Part shown: piece by piece, positions 48,761 to 60,985 of the stretch
Layout: every line of letters begins with the position of its first letter
Position numbering within the stretch: the stretch's first letter is position 1
Source: Sclerodactyla briareus
Taxonomy: Eukaryota; Echinodermata; Holothuroidea; Dendrochirotida; Sclerodactylidae
Length of the DNA: 64,000 bases
Direction: 5' to 3'
Assembly: GCA_026419785.1 (NCBI GenBank)
Contig: JAODTK010003888.1
Location: 202,501 to 266,500, forward strand
Notes under the pieces: generated by a model
The model's input: the letters and a program-made list of their open reading frames with translations, nothing else
Database searches by the model: none
Told to the model about the DNA's origin: nothing
Program-made: the position numbers and the translations under genes

Positions 48761-49320
48761 AACCTCCCGTGACTTTGAAAACCTACCCTTTGGTTCAGGT
48801 CCCTGTATTCCCCTCCCCAGGTTTTGTTAAAATACGACAAAGTTAGGAAAATCGCGTGATTTAGGCAAAATTTGACCTCCTGTGACCTTGAAATGACCTT
48901 CATGTTTTATAGGACCAACAACGGTCCATATCCACCGAGTTTCGTTCAAATCAAACGAAGTTAGAAAAATTGTGAGAAAAGACACAAATCCGACCTCTGG
49001 TGACCTTAAATCAACGTCATGTTATATGGGACCAACTTTTGTCGCCCCCCACCAAGTCGTGGTAATCGGACAACTCCTGTTTTCGCAACAACAAAGAAAA
49101 ACCCGCCTGTCCCTTTACATCACTGTCAGAATTTCAGGACCAACTCGTCCCCACCACGAGTTTCGTGTAAATCGGTTAAACTTAGTATTTTCGTGTGAAA
49201 CCTGCAAAATAGAGGGCAGCAGACATGCAGTGATGCCCATTCCGAACTCATCGAGATTTCACTAGAGCGAACATAGCGAACATGTATCAAGTTTCAAATC
49301 AAATCGACTAAACGTTGGAA
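48761..49320 (+). repeat. Tandem array, ~115-bp unit
   Basis: GACCTCxxGTGACCTT-type blocks start at about 48762, 48874 and 48992, giving a 112-118-bp period. Within units GGACCAAC, CACCGAGTTTCG and TCAAATC..AC.AAGTTAG recur. The fourth and later units (49110-49320) are strongly diverged. The array is noncoding. Confidence 0.7.
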
Positions 49321-49753
49321 AGAGATTACTTTGCTAACGGCTAGAGTTTCCGACGGCTGCAGAGACGGCGGCTACACCCCCAAAACCATAATATCCACGG
49401 CCACTTCCAGTGTCGCGGAGATACAATGAAAAATACATGCATATCTCAAGTAGGTCCTCTTGTCCACGAAACAAGTAGGCCTACGATTATTGTAAACGTT
49501 CAATGATTTGAACTCTGGTGACCTCAGAATGACCACTAGCATCTTGACTACTCAATGCTTACTAACTGTTGTATCCATGTTCCATGTACAATCCTTTTTT
49601 ATGTAAATTCATTCAAATTATGCAAATTAGCTTGATAATACTACTGAGGACTATGGAATGACTTGCAACATATTAACGTTACGTTTATTACGTGTACCAC
49701 GCAAATCCAGCAATGTGGAAGTTTTTAACGTGAATATATTCTATGAATACCTA

Positions 49754-49754
<1 letters not shown>

Positions 49755-49837
<83 letters not shown>

Positions 49838-49838
49838 A
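49755..49838. repeat. CTAT microsatellite
   Basis: About 21 perfect CTAT units. It immediately precedes the ~150-bp satellite array. Confidence 0.97.
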
Positions 49839-49913
49839 GGTGAGAAACTGAAAAATACTTCTCATCCTGCAGCTTAGGTTGGGTCCCCACCATACTTGTT
49901 CAGTCTTATGATG

Positions 49914-50520
49914 GACTAATGGTACCTAGTTCAGGGATTAGGTCCAAGGTCTGCAGGCTATAATGAATTATTATGTAAAAAAACTGCGAAAATATGCAAA
50001 TTTTTTTCTATCTTCAGTAATATGTTGGATTACCATCAATACTCGGTCTGTGTTATCATGGACTAGTGGTACCTACCCTTCCTACAAAGGTGTTCAGGAT
50101 TTAAGGTTAAAGGTTATTTGCGGGGCTTGAGGAACCATCATGTAAAATACTGCCGAAAAATACGAAATTATTCTTTTCCTAGGTTAATCGTCAAATTCCG
50201 CCAGTGATATTATGGACTAGTGGTACCTACCCTTCCTACAAAGGTGTTCAGGATTTAAGGTTAAAGGTTATTTGCGGGCTTGAGGAACCATCATGTAAAA
50301 TACTGCCGAAAAATACGAAATTATTCTTTTCCTAGGTTAATCGTCAAATTCCGCCAGTGATATTATGGACTAGTGGTACCTACGGTTATCCGGGTCGAAT
50401 GATAATAAAGAGGCATAATTAATTAGGGGGCATATCAAGTCAAGAATCTATAAATTCTTTCTACAAATTAGGTTGGATTACTTTGATACTTGGGTCAGTG
50501 TTATCATGGACTAGTGTGAC
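49914..50520 (+). repeat. ~150-bp satellite array, two near-identical units
   Basis: GACTA(A/G)TGGTACC-type starts lie at 49914, 50061, 50215 and 50368, with a further GGACTAGTG at 50508. The units at 50061-50214 (154 bp) and 50215-50367 (153 bp) are identical by eye except for one G missing from a GGGG run. The outer units share only the ends and the TTATCATGGACTAGTGGTACC core. The central pair is therefore a very recent duplication or an assembly artefact. Confidence 0.9.
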
Positions 50521-51138
50521 TAGTCTTCCGTAACATGTTGAACTTGGGCACCGTCCTATATTGACAAATGGGTCATTTTTATCTCCACAGAGCCATTAAG
50601 ACCTTATAAGCAACTGTTATGAAGGGCACATGATGAGCCTTGTTACAAAAAAATCGAGCGGCATATCCTTCCAAGAACGAGCCAATTACAAATATCGCGG
50701 TAATGGGTGGTGCCGTGCCAATGCAATAGCTCTACACCTAGTTTTGCTTATGGTTTCTGGAAATTGGGGTCATTGATCACCTAGGGTTCTGGGTTCAGCA
50801 GTCTCTTGGATAACGGTATTCGGCCCGAAGGGTATTTTGGGGAGTCAAAAGCCTCGCCTGCATATGACCTTGGATGATCATACCATGTGTGTGATTGTCA
50901 TCAGTGACCAATGGTACTTTGGGTGGGTATTCAAGAATTTGTAGTCGGTGGTCATCTAGGTGTCATTTTCATTCACAGAAGGTCATTTCATTTGCAATGA
51001 AGCGATTTCATTTGTGGTGTTTGTGCTACAACACCATTCGTGCTCTAGTTTTCACCTTCACACGTGTCTTATATACATGGGTATTAATTGCTTCTCAGTC
51101 ACCTTATACGTATCTCTCTCTCTCAACACTCTCACACA
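50521..51138. other. Unannotated flank of the satellite cluster
   Basis: No gene is recognisable. The sequence is low in structure, with scattered words resembling the neighbouring repeats (ATGACCTTGGATGATCATACC). Confidence 0.4.
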
Positions 51139-51194
51139 AACACACACACACACACACACACACCACACACACACACACACACACCACACACACA

Positions 51195-51256
<62 letters not shown>
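51139..51256. repeat. CA microsatellite with periodic CC interruptions
   Basis: About 118 bp of (CA)n, broken by CACCACAC at roughly regular distances. Long histidine/threonine open frames across it are artefacts. Confidence 0.95.
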
Positions 51257-51258
<2 letters not shown>

Positions 51259-54200
51259 GGTTTATATACTTAACGCTTCATATACACTGTAAAGGGATTG
51301 TGATTATCTTGCCATTCTACTCGTTTTATGTTTTCTACTTCATATTTGTAGTCTCATATTTCGTACCGTATGTATTACGCAATAATGTTCATCTCTTTAT
51401 CCAATGGCACACTGAACAAGCTGAAGGAGCAAATTTGAGGTTAAAATACCCCTAACAAAAGTGATCGATATTCTCAATTTCAGCGTTACAAAAAGTACAA
51501 AGTTCACTATTCATTTTCTCCATCGAATACAACAGTTTGTTTGTACCATTCTTTACAATGTGAAAAACCGAATTGAAAATAAATCATTTTCATTTCTGTC
51601 AAAGCTGATCGAGTGAATACTCAAAGCTATATTTCATTCCTCATCCGTTTCGTCAAAACGATTATTCCATTTAGTCTAGGCCGTCGGAGCAGTCACAATA
51701 CTGAAACAAGCTACGAGTAAGCTATCAGAGAACTGAAGGACTGAGGCCTCGCAACCATCTGGATTATCAACGAATATGCTGGATTTCCACGCTCCGGGAA
51801 CAGCCGAGAATGAACCAAAATGGAGAGTGAAAGGAAAGCCTACAATTGAGTGTCATTCACAAACAATTTAACAGGGCCGTATAGTACTCTCTAAAGACGA
51901 CTTTAGGGCGAGAGTCCACCCCTGCTTCAAACTTATTATCCATATTCATGATATTCAGCCCAACCACACCGAATCCCATACTCGAGTAGTACATTGTGGT
52001 GACATCAGTTCTGCGCGTGTTAGACCCACTGAGATAAGGAAGGACGACCTTTTATTGCCCCCCCTCATCGAGCGTAAATTCAACGCTCCTTTAAATAGGC
52101 CTAGTATATAACATATAAAAGTTGCACAACAATAGGAACGATCATCGATGAGGAAACAGAAACAATACATATGACATGGGGGAGAGGACAACAACAACAA
52201 ACAACGAATGGGACAGCATAGCGACTAGAAAGAGGTTACAAGTGTCGTTTTATACATTGTGGAAGGAAAGAGAAAAGGTGTGTGTTAGTCCCGGCCGGCC
52301 ACGGTAAACCATATCCTTCCAATTCTGCGGATAATTGCTCTCTCCATGGACCCGTGGAGTGGGTCGCTCTCACTGCATGAATTATGGGATAAGATAGTGA
52401 AGCCAAGCCAGATTTGTGTTCAATGTTTGTCCTTAATTCTCTCTATATGTTTTCATGCACTTGATTCGGGGATATAATTCATAATCCGCCAATCCTGTGA
52501 TTTCCGTACCAAAAAATCGAAATGTGTGAATCGTCGTGATCTTTCGAGTGAAAAGACTCACAAACACATGTTTTCATTAATTACACCAAGCATTCATCTA
52601 CCAGACTGCGACAGTTGTATGTTGATCATGCCACTCAGTCCAGTCAAAGTCGAGGCCGACATCTGGAGCAATTTTACATGATTTGATATGAATAATTCAC
52701 ATCCAAATAAAATGCGTACGGCACACCCTGGTCCCGTTTTCCCCGGAATAGCGCCCATAAATCTCAGCCAAAACTGTATTGTTGGAATCGAGATAAAGTG
52801 GACAGATGTCATGTCACGTGACACCGAGTAAAACCAATACAGTCCCTGTATCACGTGACACAGGACAGTAATAAGTTTCGAATCAGGCAAGTAGGTTGCC
52901 AAATATGAAGAGGGCAGATTTAATCTCCAAGATGGGGATGCATCAAGATCACCAAAGGTCAAATTATACTAAGACTTGTAACATCGATATTTGAAGGATG
53001 AAAACATTAATATGAAAAATCATATGCGTTGGTTGCGAAGTATGGGGAGAGAGCTCTCCGTTGTCTCTGTTAACATAGTTCACGCCTCCCCAAGGCTATT
53101 AAAGGTATACTTGAGTTTGATATTGTTACAATATAGCAAGGAATCATTACGCATATTTGAGGAAACATACTGGCACTAAATAAACAATGCCATTGCGTCG
53201 CTTGGATGAGTGTGCTATGAAAGGGTGACAAGACTCATTCAGGTTTTAAATCGTCAAACACATGCAAATAACCCAAAAATTTGGACTAACTCTTGCGATG
53301 CCTGGTAAAGAATAGACGGCGCCGTTTTTATGAAAAGAGGGACGAAAAAAAAACGTCATCGTCGCGTACTGTCGGCTACTACCGTGCGATACTGGCCTCG
53401 TTGAAAAAAAAAAAATATTTTGGAAGACTGCAAATGAAGGGAAGAAGAGGCGAACTTATAGGAGCATTCGAGATTGTGAAGGGAATTGAGTCCCAGTAAT
53501 AGAGTATCCACAACCTACTAGTTCTTCACATTGACTTCTCTAGTATAGAAAACACGATATGACTGTAAGAAGATATATCGGAGCAGATGCAGGCTAGGCC
53601 TGAGCCCAGGGGCCTGAGAAAGTGGGAGATTTTCGCGGAGGGTTGCCCACGAATGGTATATACTTTCCCTAGTGTGATGTTATTCAAGAAACTTATGAAG
53701 TTTTGAGATCCCGGAGGTTGTTCTGAGAAAGTATTATGATGAACAGGATATGGGCTTCCTTGGACGACTATACAGACCTAGACTTTGACTTATCAAGAAT
53801 GTGATCACAGATCTGAGATTACATATCACTCTCAATGGATGCTCGGCAACCAGAAACAGGAGGCGACTAGACCAAACCTTCGATGCACGCCAATCGGATA
53901 CCCTTCAATGCCTGACCGTATATGCATAGTGAAAAAAAGTGCGGATAAGCAGTTCAATCCTCTCTGTCTGTTCATCCATTCTTTCGGTCGTCACATTCGT
54001 TCATCAGGTTAGGTTGCAACTGGTATGGGATGGTATAGGTGTGCTACTGTAATACAGCGTGGTATATACTAATTAGATCAGTTATTTAGTTTTATATCAA
54101 TCAGAAATGGCCAGAGGCATTCATAAATACCCTGATAACATAACAATCAAAAAGAGAAAAGGACCAGAACTTTGTCCGCATTTCTTGAAAAACAATGGGA

Positions 54201-55247
54201 GTTCCACGACTGAAAAGTAATGGTACATGAAACTTTTCAAAGAGTTTTACGCGCGATGTAACAGCTAAGACTGTCCCATTAATTTTGTTCAGGGATCAGC
54301 TCTTGTTTCCACCTGGGGACGTCAGTGGATGATATTGCTACTGTGACCGATCGCTTTCACGTTTTTTTATCTCCTCGGATTTGTGAATAGGTGGAGAAAT
54401 GCTGAATTCATTTTATGGTCATCCAGAGGTCAACAACGTCGGATCATCGAACGTGATCGATCAATTATGATGAAACTCAGTACTGAGGTACATATTGATG
54501 CCCGATACCAGTATTGGTGGCAACAATTGTGGAGGTCACTTTGAGGTCACCAAGGGTCAATGAAGGTCAAAACGCGAGCATTAGCGATTAAAATGTTGAA
54601 GGCCATTTAGATATAAATTGACTGTCAGCAACTATTTTTTGCCCCTAAAATGAGTTTGCAAATAATCGGGTGTAGCCTATTCACCCGTTAACCAGTTTTA
54701 AAGCGCACTCCCGACAAAGTGTTCCTGCCGGATTGAGTGTTCGTATGGTATAGAATTATTTGGGTTCTTTGTCAGGGTTAGGGATTAGATTAAGGATTAG
54801 GGTGAGGGTTCGCCACTACAGGAAACTCTTGTTCAGAAGCGCGCATCAGCCATCGCTGTTACACGAAGGCTTTCGTTTGCGCTTGTTTTTGTTTTTCTGT
54901 TTTCTTTTCTCCTTGAAGGAAACTGTATGCAACTCTCGAATAAACATACTGCTGTAGGCCGAGAGGTCATTCGCTGAGAGGAGAGGATGTAATTCGATTT
55001 TCCCCGTCAGTGAACCCTCGTATACGTAAATAGTTGTGAACCTAATAGTACAGAATCAATTTAGGATCAGCCGTTGTTCCCGAATCGGTATCATGTATTA
55101 AATAGACTGATAATTGCAAAGTTCGTCTGAGACCGATGACTCGCACGTGATTTGAAATTAAGACAGAAACACTGCTCAAGGCTGCCAGAGGATCGAGCTA
55201 AAATTCATATGACATATATAGCAGACAAAGTAAAACCGCTGAGAATA
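51257..55247. other. Unannotated stretch with an E-box pair
   Basis: No gene is convincing. GTCACGTGAC (52813-52822) is an exact CLEAR/TFEB-type E-box, and a second TCACGTGACA lies at 52851-52860. A possible repeat with GGTCACTTTGAGGTCACC lies near 54534. The minus-strand open frame 52594-52962 (122 codons) has no family resemblance. Confidence 0.4.
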
Positions 55248-57637
55248 GTGTGAACTGCCTGAGGGGAGCTACTGCCCACCGCCTTACCAGTGGGAAATAT
55301 AACAATAAACTTTATCCCCCCCCCCCTATGCGATTGGAACCCATTTCGTCTACTGGAAGACAGTTCGTTACATGCGTTGAGCCCACACGTCGTCCCCAAT
55401 TTTTAACTGCAACTTGCTTAGAGATTAGAGTCCCGTTCACTAATAAGAAGAATGACCTTGTCGAAATCCCTCAAAAGAGACACGAAAAATCCAAGCACTA
55501 TTTCACTATCACTCCCGTGGTAATAACCTTTTTTTTCTTCTCTCTCTTATTTTTTTAATGCAAACGCGTTCAACGATTGGTGGACAATCAACCCCCCTGT
55601 GTTTATTAGCTCGGCACCGATTCTGCTTATCAAAAATTAACGCGTTAGAAAGTGTACAAAGAGTTAGTAATGTTTTCTAAACATGTAAGTACGTGCCCGA
55701 ATAACTGGTCCACTGAGCTGATTATATCAAGCTGAGCTGTGTATGGAATCCTCCACATTTTCAAATAATCCGAAGAAGAAGGATTTTTTTTTTTTTGGCC
55801 ATTTGCCTCGCTTTTTCTGATCGAATTAGATGAACCTCCGCAATTCCAACCATCAGATTAATTTGTTTGACGGAAATTAAAGTATCCTTGATTTAGAGGT
55901 ACCCTGAAACTGATTGTTTTTGATAATCGAAGGACGGTTATCAAGATATGCCGTCTGGTTTTACATCTGAGAAGTCTAATCATGCGACATCATTCACGGA
56001 GCTGCTGCATAGTCCTCCTTACAGCCTTACCCCAAACTTTTCTGTATCTGCTGGTTAGATCGATGGATATTAGGTAATAATTACTGATTGCTGTCATCTT
56101 CGCTCGACGCTTGATAACTCAACAACTGCAGTCTGTGGTTCCGTTGAGAAAATGCCGGAAGTTAAAATCGTAAGAAGGAGAAGGGCTTAATCTTTAGTTC
56201 TTGAATTTTTAAATGGTTACTGATGTTGATCTAATTAACATCGATTTACCAGTTTACACACGACTTACAGCTGAAAATACCATTTGTTCAAAACTAATGT
56301 CAATTCAACTCGCTTCATGTATTGTTGAAACCAGAAAGGCTTGGTGATTCTTGGCATGGGCGACGATTGCGGGGGGGGGGGGGGGTCAGATTATATTCGA
56401 CCTGAATCCAAGACAACAAGGATGATGTACTCATTATGGGAAACACACATACACTACCAAGTATGAGCTTGATTCATCCAGCTTGGATCGAGTTGCCGTG
56501 TTTTCCAGCCAGGCTAAAAACTGACATCTTTCTTTCTATTCCTTCGTGCAAAGAAATTCATTTTTGACATTAAATTGACTGTTTATTATTTAGATACGCT
56601 TCAATGACTTTATGGGGATTGTAAATAAATCAAAACTACTGTTCAGACGAATCTGGGTATAGCGTCTCAACGAGGTCAAATCTATCAGGCTATTTTGGAA
56701 CGGAAAATACTTGAACTCAGCTCATAAATAACAACATTCCGACGTCATCGCCCAGCATCCCTGCATACGGGATGAGTCCATGCCTGCATCATGGACAAAA
56801 AACCGCACCATATGTGTTACCTCGACAGATGTTAGGAAGAATGAAAGGTCATATTTCAGCTCATTCAAATGTTCGATCATTCTTGAATTTTTGACAAGAT
56901 ATACTAGTGTACTAACTACAGGGGATAGCCGTGCACCCCCCGATCCTCCCAGACTAACTCTTTTCACCGCATTATGTGGTCTTCTTAAAGTGCCATTAGC
57001 TTTGAAATATTGATATTGAAAATGAAAGCCATCTTCGATACCTCATCTACAAAAAGAAATTCAGTCAAAATAAAGCACTCAAATGATCGTCAAATCATTT
57101 CTTTTCTTGGAGGAAATGGTTATCAGACTGCGAATTTTCAAACAATCCGGCCGGCCGCAACAAATGTACAGTATATGTTTTGCTCCAGGGACCTATTCCA
57201 CGAAAGTACAAATTTTGTTCGATTTCGTTTCCAGCAATCACATCATCAAAAAACCAATCAAACAAGTTTTTTTTTTCTTTTTTCCTTCAGTTTTCCTTTT
57301 ATCAAAAAATGTGTTTTCTCTTTTCCTATTAGTCAATTGAAAGGTTATACTAGCAGTAATTTGTCGCTTCGTGGCGGGAAAGAGGACATTGATAGAATGT
57401 TGACTTGGAACTTTAACAACAAGAAGAGCATTTGATTGGTATGTCAACGATAGTCTTCCTAAATAGGAGAAATTACAAATAAGATGATGCCTGGAAACGC
57501 ACGCAAGAATTATGCAACAATCAGTGTGGTTGATTCCTGTGATCATTCCAATGGTTGGCCACGGCACAAAACCCGCTGAATATGCTGACCATCGTCGCGT
57601 CGCGGCCAGACTAATAATAGGTACATGTAATAGGTGT
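55248..57637. repeat. Tandem segmental duplication, copy A (~2.4 kb)
   Basis: This segment aligns head-to-tail with 57647-60113. Shared landmarks in order are TGTGAACTG(C/T)CTGA, GTTCAAC/TGAT, ATTTGCCTCGCTT, TCTGTATCTGCTGG followed by GATCGATGGATATTAG, CAACTGCAGTCTGTGG, ATGTTGAT(C/T)TAATTAACATC, a long G run (56371-56385), AACAAGGATGATGTACTCATT, CCCAGCATCCCTGCATACGG, GCCGTGCACCCCC and GCATTATGTGGTC. About 410 bp (57005-57415) is specific to this copy. A reverse-orientation piece of the ~310-bp family (56395-56510) lies inside. Confidence 0.85.
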
Positions 57638-57646
57638 ATGAGATTA

Positions 57647-60113
57647 ATGTGAACTGTCTGATGGGCACAAGAGGAAGAGTACCACCAACCGCCTATCAGG
57701 GATGATATAAGAAAGAACCTTTTCCCCTCCCTAGGCGGTGGGAAACTCGTTCGTCTTTAGTGAAATTACAGTGTGAGAATGCGTGGCCCCGTAGGTATCC
57801 GCCATTTTCAACTACAACTTCTTCAAATGTACCAATGAACGAAACTCCAATTATACATTTAACACCCCTCCCCCATTCCGATAAACGACATATTCCATGC
57901 ATGGGGCTTTAGAGAACAAGATTTCTCATCAGTGGCAACCGCGGGGGCCACCATGGAAGCACATCCGAGGGGATGGGGAGGGATTCCCCCCCCCCTCTCT
58001 CATCCCCATTTTTGGGCGAGACTATTATGACTTTAACATTTTCACACAGTTATTTGGCGTTCAAAAGGCCTATTAGCCCATACACCCCACTTTTTCACAG
58101 GAGTGTTCACTGCGTGACACTGTGGTGGGACTTGTAACGTTGGATGTCTATTATGCTTCCTCGGTGTTAGGTGCAGTAACTGTCTGTAACTGTTGACTAG
58201 TAGACCGGTACGCACTGTTGTTGTATGCGTATCGTATGTAGTACGGGTGTGGCGAGTCAACGATGATCATGTAACCGCTTCCCACTCGTCTTTGGGCGGG
58301 GTAATGCACTATACAATCTATTACTGTGGGATTTGTTTTAAAAGATTATAGAGGCCACGTTCACCAATACAGAACGACCTTGTGAAAATCCCCCTAAGAG
58401 AAATGACCAATCTAACCACTATTTTACCGGAGAGTGGTTTTTCTACTGCAACACGTTCAATGATCGATTGCTGTCTTTGGTAGCTGGCACAGAGTTATCA
58501 ACAATTAAACGCGTATTGAGAGTGATAGCAAAACAGTGTTTAACAATTCCTAAAAATGGAAGTACATGCCCCATTTAGCCACACCTTATGGCTGATTATA
58601 TCCAATTGAGCTGTGTATATGGAATTCTCCAACATTTCTATGAGAATTCCTAAAGAGAGAGTACAAATGGTTGCTCATTTGCCTCGCTTCTCTGATCTGA
58701 ATAGATGGGCCTCCGCACTTCCAACCATCAATGAATTTTTTACGAAATTGAATTATCCTTGATTTAAGAGGTACTCTTGATACTGATTGCTTTGTGAATA
58801 ATCGAAGGCGTTTTCCAGTTATGGTCCGTTCTGGTTTTACATCGGGAAGTTCTAATCAGCGACACATTCCGGATCTGCTGCATATCCTCTTACTCCAACC
58901 CTTTCTGTATCTGCTGGTAGATCGATGGATATTAGATAATAATTCACTGATTGCTGTCATCATCTCATCGCTCCGCTTGATAAACCGAACAACTGCAGTC
59001 TGTGGTTTCGTTGAAAAAAATGATGGAATTTTATCGAATCATCAGAAGGAAGTTTGTTGAGAAGGAGATCCTTAGTGGAATTTTTAAATGGTTATTGATG
59101 TTGATTTAATTAACATCTATTTATACTCGTTATGGCTAAATACATTAGTCAAAACTTCTTCTAGGATTATTCTAGGAACCAGAAAGGCAAAGTGCTTACT
59201 GAACGGCGATTAAACCGACGGGGGGGGGGGGGTCTCAGATGATATTTGACCTAAAACCCAAACAACAAGGATGATGTACTCATTAATGGGAAACCACATA
59301 CACAATATTAGGATAAGCTTGAGTCATACTGCTTCGATCGAGTCATCGTGTTTTTCTCCAGCCAGGCGTCACACACACAGACATAAACACACACACACAC
59401 ACACACACACACCACACACACACATACGCGCGCACGCAAGCGTCCTATGACTCTGACTGAGAAAGACATCTTCCTTTCCATTCCCTCGTGCAAAGAAATC
59501 ACTTTTGACAATGGATGACCGTTTGTTATTTAGATTAACGCTTCGATTGACTTTATGGTATCTTGTAAATGAATCAAAACTACTGTGTTTCAGTGTGTTT
59601 CAGTTTCGGTCAAATCTATCAGCCTGTTTTGGAATGGAAAACTTTTGAGCCCTAGCCGGGAGTCATTGCCCAGCATCCCTGCATACGGGATGAGTTCATG
59701 CCTGCATCCTGGGACAACCGCATCGTATGTGTTATCTCGACCCGGTGTTATGAAGGATTGAATGTCAAATTTCACGTCATTCAAATGTTTGATCCGCTTC
59801 TTGAATTTCGACAAGATATATATTAGAACTACAGGAGCTAGCCGTGCACCCCCAGGATCGTCCCAGACCGACCCATTCCGCCGCATTATGTGGTCCTCTT
59901 CAACAACAAAAAGAGCATTCGGTTGGTTTCAAGATAGCATCCAAAATAGGGGACATCACAGAATGAATATGCCTGGAAAACACACGAAGAATTATAAAAA
60001 CCAATCAGTGTGGTGTCGATTTCCTGTGTCATTAAGCCACTTCTTATGGTTGGCCACAGCAACAGCAACCCTCTGAATATTGAGGGACCATCGCGGCCAG
60101 ATAGTAATAGGTG
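57647..60113. repeat. Tandem segmental duplication, copy B (~2.4 kb)
   Basis: This is the second copy of the unit at 55248-57637, with the same landmark order; its G run is at 59220-59232. A block of about 490 bp (57840-58335), with a CAGTGGCAACCGCGGGG-like start and a C run, is absent from copy A and may be an inserted element. A CA microsatellite (59370-59425) also interrupts this copy just where the ~310-bp family piece ends. Divergence is substantial, with many small indels. Confidence 0.85.
59370..59425. repeat. CA microsatellite at a repeat-family edge
   Basis: The (CA)n follows AGCCAGGCGTCACAC. In the opposite orientation this is the TG-tract-GACGCCTGGCT edge of the ~310-bp array at 7213-7245. 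Confidence 0.9.
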
Positions 60114-60892
60114 TAACACCACCGGTATATTGGAGCTTCCAAGGAGAGCTAAACACCAATGCCCAGTCACCGAACTCAATGACAAGACAAGTAGCATTGA
60201 CGGTGGAACACAAGAGTGGGGAAAAGGGAGAGAAAACATGGGATTGAGGTTCAAGTGATGAGAAAAGAACCCCAGGATAACTGGTTATTGTTATCATCGA
60301 GGACATGATGATGAATGATGAATGATTAGGCGCAGATCGCCAGATGAACATCCCACGAACCAATGTCTGGAATTGTCAATTGGAAAAGAGCGATTCAGTA
60401 AAAACAATCGGAAACATTGGGCTGACTCAATGCGAATGGGTATGTCATGTGAATTTTAATCAGGTATTGTTTCAATACGAGGAGGGAAGTGCCCCCCCCC
60501 CGAAATTAGCACTAATTGTTAGGATCTAAAATGGACATTGTATAACGACAGTCCACCGCTTTTAGGGTAATACGGCCTTTCATATTTTTGCAAACGCGCG
60601 GTGCTGACACGATACAAAGGTAACCACTCTTCTACTAACAATTGAATGTAATTCCACTTAGAACACGTAGAAAGGGAAGTACATAATTTATCCGTTGTAC
60701 TGGTTCTCACTCATCAATAACTTCAGATAAGAAGGGTCATGCAGTATTATCATAGATCTACAAGCGATGGAGTGCTCGTCGTACGGAATAACCATTTCAG
60801 ATAAGGAAAAAGGAAAGTGGGCCGATACGCGATGATCAGCGCCTAGCTTTGTTTGAGGGGCTCAGGATCCCGACACCGGTCGACGTTGTAAA

Positions 60893-60985
60893 GGTTGTGT
60901 AAAATTACACAACAAATTGTACAGAATATACACAATGATCGTGCAATTTCTATCAAAACACCGGGATAGGTGTGCTTCTGCTAGT
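60893..60985. repeat. Short dispersed repeat (ACACAAT family)
   Basis: It starts with a small hairpin, GTTGTGTAA-AA-TTACACAAC (60895-60914). It then carries ATACACAATGATCGTGCAAT and CACCGGGATAGGTGTGCTT. The last two blocks match 13895-14035, 39795-39825 and 40145-40200. Confidence 0.65.

Noticed and set aside
50895-51455. 186-codon open frame with histidine/threonine runs
   Set aside because: The length comes from a CA microsatellite in its middle.
52594-52962. 122-codon minus-strand open frame
   Set aside because: Composition and length are unremarkable, with no domain, and it overlaps an E-box pair in noncoding-looking DNA.
57936-58217. Possible fourth hAT-like element starting CAGTGGCAACCGCGG
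   Set aside because: The candidate right end at CACTG (58217) gives flanking octamers that do not match, so the ends could not be established.
56722-59886. Paralogous minus-strand open frames in the two copies of the 2.4-kb duplication (56722-56967 and 59590-59886)
   Set aside because: In the best aligned part, substitutions fall mainly on first and second codon positions and the frames drift apart, so purifying selection on a protein is not supported.
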